Shown here one piece after another: positions 36,566 through 39,798 of a stretch of DNA of 39,798 nucleotides. The position numbers were made by a program, and so were the translations under genes. Origin of the DNA: Thermoleophilia bacterium. Its GTDB lineage: Bacteria; Actinomycetota; Thermoleophilia; Miltoncostaeales; Miltoncostaeaceae. Location: NCBI GenBank assembly GCA_025455865.1, contig JALOLS010000008.1, positions 1 through 39,798 of the forward strand. Reading direction: 5' to 3'. A model generated the notes under the pieces. It was given only the letters and a program-made list of their open reading frames with translations. It was not told where the DNA came from and searched no databases. Every line of letters starts with the position of its first letter. The stretch's first letter is position 1.

Positions 36566-37714
36566 ATGTCGCGCCCCGTCTCACCCGCCCGCGTCGCCGC
36601 CCTCGTGGCCGTCGCCGCCGGGCTCGCCGCCGCGGCGCCGGCGGCGGCCGTCCCGTTCGGCGCGAACCTGAGCGTGGCGCCGAACATCAGCCCCACCTGC
36701 CCGCTCGGGGCGCCGTTCCCGGACAACATCCCGGGCGCATGGCCGGGCTCCGCCGGCTTCGCAAGCTGCACCTGGACCCACGGCGACGCCACGCCGAACG
36801 GCCAGGGCCTCTTCCCGCCGTCCAGCGGCGTCATCACCCAGGTGCGCGTGCGGGTGGGACCGGTGGTGGGGCCCATGCAGCCGGTCATCCTGCGCTGGCT
36901 GGTGCAGAACGCCCGCAACGACGGCCAGCCGAACCGCGTCTGCTGCTCCCTGCAGGCGCTGGGCCCGGTGTTCACTCCGCAGCCGAACGCGGTGACGACC
37001 GTGAACGTCAACCTCCCGGTCACCATCGAGACGCTCCCCGGCCCCGACGAGACCCGCGCCGCGGCCTTCGACCAGCTCGCGCTCTCGGTGCTCGACGGCA
37101 CCACGCCGGTGCCGCTCTTCGACACCGGGGTGCACGGCGGGGCCACCCAGCCGATCTCGCCGGTCTTCAACAACGCGTTCTTCCCGGCCTACTCGGAGCC
37201 CACGGTGGCCCCGCGGGCGTCCGGCGGCGGGTCGGCGGTCGGCGGCTACATCGTGATGATGCAGGGTGAGCTGGTGCCCGCGGGCGGGGCGTCGCCCGGG
37301 GCCGGCGGGGCCACCCCGGGCGCGACCCCGGGCCCCGGCCCGGGCGCCGGGCCGGGTGCGGCCCCGGCGCCGGTGGCGCCCGCCGTCCCGGCCCCCGGGC
37401 TGCCGGTGGTGGCGGTGCCGGTGCGGGGCGACGTCGCCCCGGTGGTGGTGGCCTGCGGCGGGAGCGCCGAGTGCGTGGGCCGGGTGCTGCTGGCCGCGCG
37501 CCGGCCGGTCGCCGCCCGGGCCCGGGCGGCCCGGAGCGTGGTCTACGGGCAGGCGTCCTTCCGCATCGGCGCCGGGAAGCGCGCGGCCGTGCGGGTGCGC
37601 CTCACGGCCGCCGGCCGGGCGCTCGTCGCGCGCCGCCGCACGGCCCCGGTGTGGGCCCAGGTGTCGGTGAACGGGGCCGCGCCGGTGGTGCGCCGGCTCA
37701 CGCTCCGCCGGTGA
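36566..37714 (+). CDS. large secreted protein with Gly/Pro-rich linker
   Basis: A 382-residue exported protein. The signal peptide (VSPARVAALVAVAAGLAAAAPAAAVP) is followed by a beta-rich domain with four spaced cysteines (PTCPLG, ASCTW, CCSLQ) that may form disulfides, up to about residue 225. Then comes a Gly/Pro/Ala linker (about 235-275) and a C-terminal domain with RVRLTAAGRALVARR, a pattern common in surface proteins of Thermoleophilia. It is therefore probably a cell-surface or extracellular protein. The ATG at 36566 follows AAGGAGCC. Upstream lies the tandem repeat copy 1, so it may be under SARP-type control. No enzymatic motif seen. Confidence 0.82.
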   Translation: MSRPVSPARVAALVAVAAGLAAAAPAAAVPFGANLSVAPNISPTCPLGAPFPDNIPGAWPGSAGFASCTWTHGDATPNGQGLFPPSSGVITQVRVRVGPVVGPMQPVILRWLVQNARNDGQPNRVCCSLQALGPVFTPQPNAVTTVNVNLPVTIETLPGPDETRAAAFDQLALSVLDGTTPVPLFDTGVHGGATQPISPVFNNAFFPAYSEPTVAPRASGGGSAVGGYIVMMQGELVPAGGASPGAGGATPGATPGPGPGAGPGAAPAPVAPAVPAPGLPVVAVPVRGDVAPVVVACGGSAECVGRVLLAARRPVAARARAARSVVYGQASFRIGAGKRAAVRVRLTAAGRALVARRRTAPVWAQVSVNGAAPVVRRLTLRR

Positions 37715-37722
37715 GCCGGGGG

Positions 37723-37728
37723 TAGCCT
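37723..37728 (+). promoter_or_regulatory. -10 element for the GST gene (leaderless)
   Basis: TAGCCT lies 6 bases before the ATG at 37735, with no Shine-Dalgarno. Confidence 0.5.
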
Positions 37729-37734
37729 CCCGGC

Positions 37735-38361
37735 ATGGCGCTCGTCCTCTATGACAACCCGGTCTCCTCCAACGCGCTCAAGGTGCGCTTCCTGCTCGCC
37801 GAGCTCGGCGTGGCCCACGAGCGCGTGGAGGTGCCGATGGCCCGTCCGCGGCCGGACTGGTACCTGGCGCTGAACCCGCTCGGCGGCATCCCCGCGCTCC
37901 GCGACGGCGACATGGTGCTGGCCGAGTCGGCGGCGATCCTGCGCTACCTGGTCGCCCGGGAGGGCGCCTGGCACCTGTACCCCCCAGACCCCCCGGCGCG
38001 GGCGCGCATCGACGAGTGGATCGACCGCTTCGTGCTCACCTTGCGACCGGCGCTCCGCCGGGTCGAGAACGAGGCGCTCGGATGGACGCCGGGCGGCGGC
38101 TTCGGGTCCCGACCACCCGACCACGCGGCGGCGGTGCGCGTGGCGGGCGAGGTGGCGCCGGTGCTCGCGGTGTTCGACGCGCTGCTGGCCGGCCCGCTCG
38201 CGCTCGGGCCGGATCTCACCCTCGCCGACGTGGTGGCCGCCCCGCCGCTCTTCCGCACCACGGTGACCGGGATGGACCTCGCGCCGTTCCCGCGCCTTCG
38301 CGCCTGGCGTGACGCGCTCGTCGGGCGTCCGGCGTTCCGGGCCGCCGGTCCCGTGCGCTGA
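37735..38361 (+). CDS. glutathione S-transferase family protein
   Basis: A 208-residue GST-fold protein. The thioredoxin-like N-terminal half has DNPVSSNALKVRFLLAELG with Ser/Asn in the active site, LNPLGGIPALRDG with the cis-Pro, and the family ESAAILRYLV glutathione-contact motif near residue 63. The helical C-terminal half ends LADVVAAPPLFR...FPRLRAWRDALVGRPAF. Actinobacteria lack glutathione in most cases, so it may use mycothiol or act on another thiol; the sequence cannot tell. The stop overlaps the first codon of the alpha/beta hydrolase gene, so both are made together. Confidence 0.92.
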   Translation: MALVLYDNPVSSNALKVRFLLAELGVAHERVEVPMARPRPDWYLALNPLGGIPALRDGDMVLAESAAILRYLVAREGAWHLYPPDPPARARIDEWIDRFVLTLRPALRRVENEALGWTPGGGFGSRPPDHAAAVRVAGEVAPVLAVFDALLAGPLALGPDLTLADVVAAPPLFRTTVTGMDLAPFPRLRAWRDALVGRPAFRAAGPVR

Positions 38362-39155
38362 GCGCCTTCACGGCGGTCCACCGGGGCGGGGAGGGCCCGC
38401 CCCTGGTCCTCATCCACGGCTTCACCGACACCTGGCGCACCTGGGAGCTGGTCCTGCCCACGCTGGAGCGCCGTCACGAGGTCCTCGCGCCGACCCTGCC
38501 CGGCCACGCCGGCGGACCTTCGCTCGACCGCCCGCCCACCGCGCGCACGATGGCCGACGGGGTCGAGCGGGCCATGGACGCGGCGGGCATCGGCCTGGCC
38601 GATCTCGCCGGCAACTCGCTGGGCGGCCATGTGGCCCTGCAGCTGGCCGCCCGCGGCCGGGCCCGGTCGGTGGTCGCCCTCGCGCCCGCCGGCGGGTGGG
38701 CGGCCGACGACCCGCTCCCGGCGGGGCTCACCGAGCACTTCCTGGCCATGCGCGACCAGGCCCGGAACGCCGCGCCGCAGGCGCCGTCGCTCCTGGCGAC
38801 GCCCGAGGGCCGGCGGATGGCCACGCGCGCCGTCTGCGAGCGCTCCGACCACATCCCGGCCGGGCTCATCATCCACCAGATGCTCGGCATCGCCGCCTGC
38901 CCGGAGCTGGAGCGGCTCACCCGGCTGGCCGAGTCGGCGCCCTGGACGCTCGACGCCGCGCTCGTCACCTGCCCGGTCCGCGTGGTGTGGGGGGCGGCCG
39001 ACCGGGTGCTCCCCTGGCCCCGGGCTGCGGTGCGCCACCGGACCGAGTGGCTCCCCCAGGCCGACTGGGTGGTGCTCGACGGCGTGGGCCACTGCCCCCA
39101 GCTCGACGCGCCGGCCGAGACCGCCGACCTCATCCTGGGCTGGACCGTGGCCTGA
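38358..39155 (+). CDS. alpha/beta hydrolase, probable CTG start
   Basis: A 265-residue alpha/beta hydrolase. The oxyanion region is LVLIHGFTDTWRTWELV near residues 17-33, the nucleophile elbow GNSLGGH near residue 80, the acid Asp in VVWGAADRVLPW, and the His in GVGHCPQLDAP. No ATG, GTG or TTG is in frame between the upstream stop at 38310 and residue 1; the first such codon is an ATG at 38550, which would remove the oxyanion strand. A CTG at 38358 overlaps the GST stop by 4 bases (CTGA), exactly like ATGA/GTGA overlaps elsewhere here, so I place the start there. The substrate is unknown. Its end overlaps the minus-strand gene at 39130. Confidence 0.82.
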   Translation: MSAFTAVHRGGEGPPLVLIHGFTDTWRTWELVLPTLERRHEVLAPTLPGHAGGPSLDRPPTARTMADGVERAMDAAGIGLADLAGNSLGGHVALQLAARGRARSVVALAPAGGWAADDPLPAGLTEHFLAMRDQARNAAPQAPSLLATPEGRRMATRAVCERSDHIPAGLIIHQMLGIAACPELERLTRLAESAPWTLDAALVTCPVRVVWGAADRVLPWPRAAVRHRTEWLPQADWVVLDGVGHCPQLDAPAETADLILGWTVA

Positions 39156-39321
39156 CCTCGTCGTCCGCCGGGGGCGCCGCCGCCGCGGCGAGGAACGCCA
39201 GGAGCTCCTCGGCGTCGCGGATGGTCGCGGTCTCGCCGGTGGCGATCAGCTCCACCTGGCCGGCCAGGCGCCCCACCCGCACGGCGGCGGGGGCGAGGCG
39301 CAGGATCACCGACACGGTCAT
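39130..39321 (-). CDS. small protein of unknown function
   Basis: A 63-residue protein from the ATG at 39321. It starts MTVSVILRLAPAAVRVGRLAGQVELIATGETATIRDAEELLAFL, a beta-strand pair followed by a helix, and ends in an acidic/Ala-rich tail. No signal peptide or metal motif. It has the -10-like CACGAT 6 bases upstream of the ATG, and the tandem repeat copy 2 immediately behind that. The last 26 bases overlap the convergent hydrolase gene. No family recognised; its promoter is its most notable feature. Confidence 0.6.
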   Translation of the reverse strand: MTVSVILRLAPAAVRVGRLAGQVELIATGETATIRDAEELLAFLAAAAAPPADDEVRPRSSPG

Positions 39322-39333
39322 GCGGGGATCGTG

Positions 39334-39364
39334 CCCGGCGGGCGTCCCACCGGCGTCCCACGGG
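39334..39364 (-). promoter_or_regulatory. tandem 11-base direct repeat upstream of the small gene at 39130 (copy 2)
   Basis: On the minus strand the heptamer GTGGGAC occurs at 39361-39355 and 39350-39344, an 11-base period. The second copy is followed after 10 bases by CACGAT (39333-39328), and then 6 bases to the ATG at 39321. It matches copy 1 at 36496-36526. Confidence 0.6.
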
Positions 39365-39380
39365 GACGGGCCGTCGCCGA

Positions 39381-39620
39381 TCAGCCCCCGGCGCGCTCGC
39401 GGGCCACGCGGCAGGCGCCGCACTCCTGACCCTGGTTGTAGCGGCTGAGCACCGTGTCGCAGCTCATGCACACGCGCGGGCGGGTGGACGGCGTGACCGC
39501 CTCGGGCGCCGGGCAGGCGCACAGGCGCGGGATGCGGGCGCCCCGGGGGCGGGTGAGCTCGGCGATGAGCCCGCAGGTCGGGCAGGACACCTCGACCGTC
39601 TCGGGCGGGCGGCGGCGCAT
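39381..39620 (-). CDS. small protein with several CxxC knuckles
   Basis: A 79-residue protein with cysteines at CPTCG, LCACP, CMSC and CGAC, that is, four close pairs like two zinc ribbons (residues about 11-31 and 44-67). No helix-turn-helix or signal peptide is seen. Such proteins usually bind zinc and act as small structural or nucleic-acid-binding modules. The ATG at 39620 has AACGAT 6 bases upstream, a variant leaderless -10, and no Shine-Dalgarno. Upstream in the same strand direction is the small gene with the tandem repeats. No family recognised. Confidence 0.7.
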   Translation of the reverse strand: MRRRPPETVEVSCPTCGLIAELTRPRGARIPRLCACPAPEAVTPSTRPRVCMSCDTVLSRYNQGQECGACRVARERAGG

Positions 39621-39675
39621 GGGGCGATCGTTGCGCGTGGGCGCCGGGCGTGCCCCCCGGGGTGGCCCACTCCAC

Positions 39676-39700
39676 CCCCCCGGGGCACTGCCCCGGGGGG
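39676..39700. other. strong hairpin between divergent genes
   Basis: CCCCCCGGGGC (39676-39686) pairs perfectly with GCCCCGGGGGG (39690-39700) around a 3-base loop (ACT). It lies upstream of both the minus-strand gene (start 39620) and the plus-strand gene (start 39758), so it is not an obvious terminator for either. Confidence 0.5.
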
Positions 39701-39757
39701 CGGGCGGGAGGAGATTGCCCTCATCAGCCGACCGCACGCACCGAGGGGGATCTCGCC

Positions 39758-39798
39758 ATGACGCTCACCACCGCACTGAAGACCGCCGCCGTGGCCAC
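39758..39798 (+). CDS. start of an exported-looking protein, cut by the window end
   Basis: An ATG at 39758, preceded by GAGGGGGA at about 6 bases, opens a frame reading MTLTTALKTAAVA to the window end. The start is typical of a signal peptide (short, one Lys, then Ala). Nothing more can be said. The strong hairpin at 39676-39700 lies in its probable leader or upstream region. Confidence 0.6.
   Translation, partial: MTLTTALKTAAVA

Noticed and set aside
1-39798. CRISPR array, insertion sequence, phage or integrase attachment site
   Set aside because: No direct-repeat array, transposase, integrase or tRNA-flanking duplication was seen. The tRNA-Leu 3' end is not repeated at a second site beyond the short acceptor-arm match noted at 9420.

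Overview
The window is a very GC-rich (roughly three quarters G+C) chromosomal stretch from what looks like a high-GC actinobacterium. Many GTG starts, very short gene spacing, frequent 4-bp stop/start overlaps, a SARP-type regulator, an F420-reductase-like protein and secreted proteins with an Arg/Ala-rich C-terminal beta domain all fit Actinomycetota. My best guess is class Thermoleophilia (Solirubrobacter/Miltoncostaea-like), but no marker gene here proves it. I see no insertion sequence, phage gene, integrase, CRISPR array or rRNA. It reads as ordinary chromosome rich in small stress, redox and regulatory genes.

Layout. 1-4.1 kb: an SRPBCC protein; a tightly overlapping four-gene set starting with an RsbW-like ATPase and ending with a DUF1294 membrane protein; a zinc-ribbon protein; tRNA-Leu(CAG); a second RsbW-like ATPase; and a hotdog thioesterase. 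4.1-6.6 kb: a TetR regulator with three operator-like dyads facing a YceI protein and an FMN reductase, then a TfoX-like protein. 6.6-11.2 kb: a PAP-like metallophosphatase, a ParB-like protein, a region-2-only sigma-like protein, a protein with three HTH-like repeats, and a patatin. 11.2-16.6 kb: an HtaA-like secreted protein, a DJ-1/F420-reductase-like operon facing a MarR-PDZ fusion, an SDR, and two exported proteins. 16.6-22.5 kb: an ABC exporter, a CMD/AhpD-like protein, a YvyF-like zinc protein, flavodoxin + DUF6544, and DUF6314. 22.5-27.6 kb: a second thioesterase, a 971-residue SF2 helicase with a membrane-like segment, two small unknown genes, and a threonine-aldolase-like enzyme. 27.7-34.7 kb: two paralogous zinc alcohol dehydrogenases around a cupin, a large STAND/SARP regulator and an HNH protein, plus an unlisted 42-residue membrane peptide. 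34.7-39.8 kb: a NYN RNase-like protein, a lipoprotein, a large secreted protein, a GST, an alpha/beta hydrolase, small genes, and the start of an exported protein running off the end.

Regulation. The clearest theme is leaderless transcription: at least 14 genes have a TANNNT -10 hexamer ending 6-8 bases before the start codon and no Shine-Dalgarno. Two regulators (TetR, MarR-PDZ) have operator dyads placed between the -35 and -10 of the divergent promoter they probably repress. Two genes on opposite strands, 2.8 kb apart, share a 31-base upstream element (29 of 31 identical) made of heptamers GTGGGAC repeated with an 11-base period. That geometry is the one described for SARP regulators, and a SARP gene lies about 3.4 kb away from the nearer copy. 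Three genes appear to lack any canonical start codon (ACG, ATC/CTG and CTG are the best candidates).
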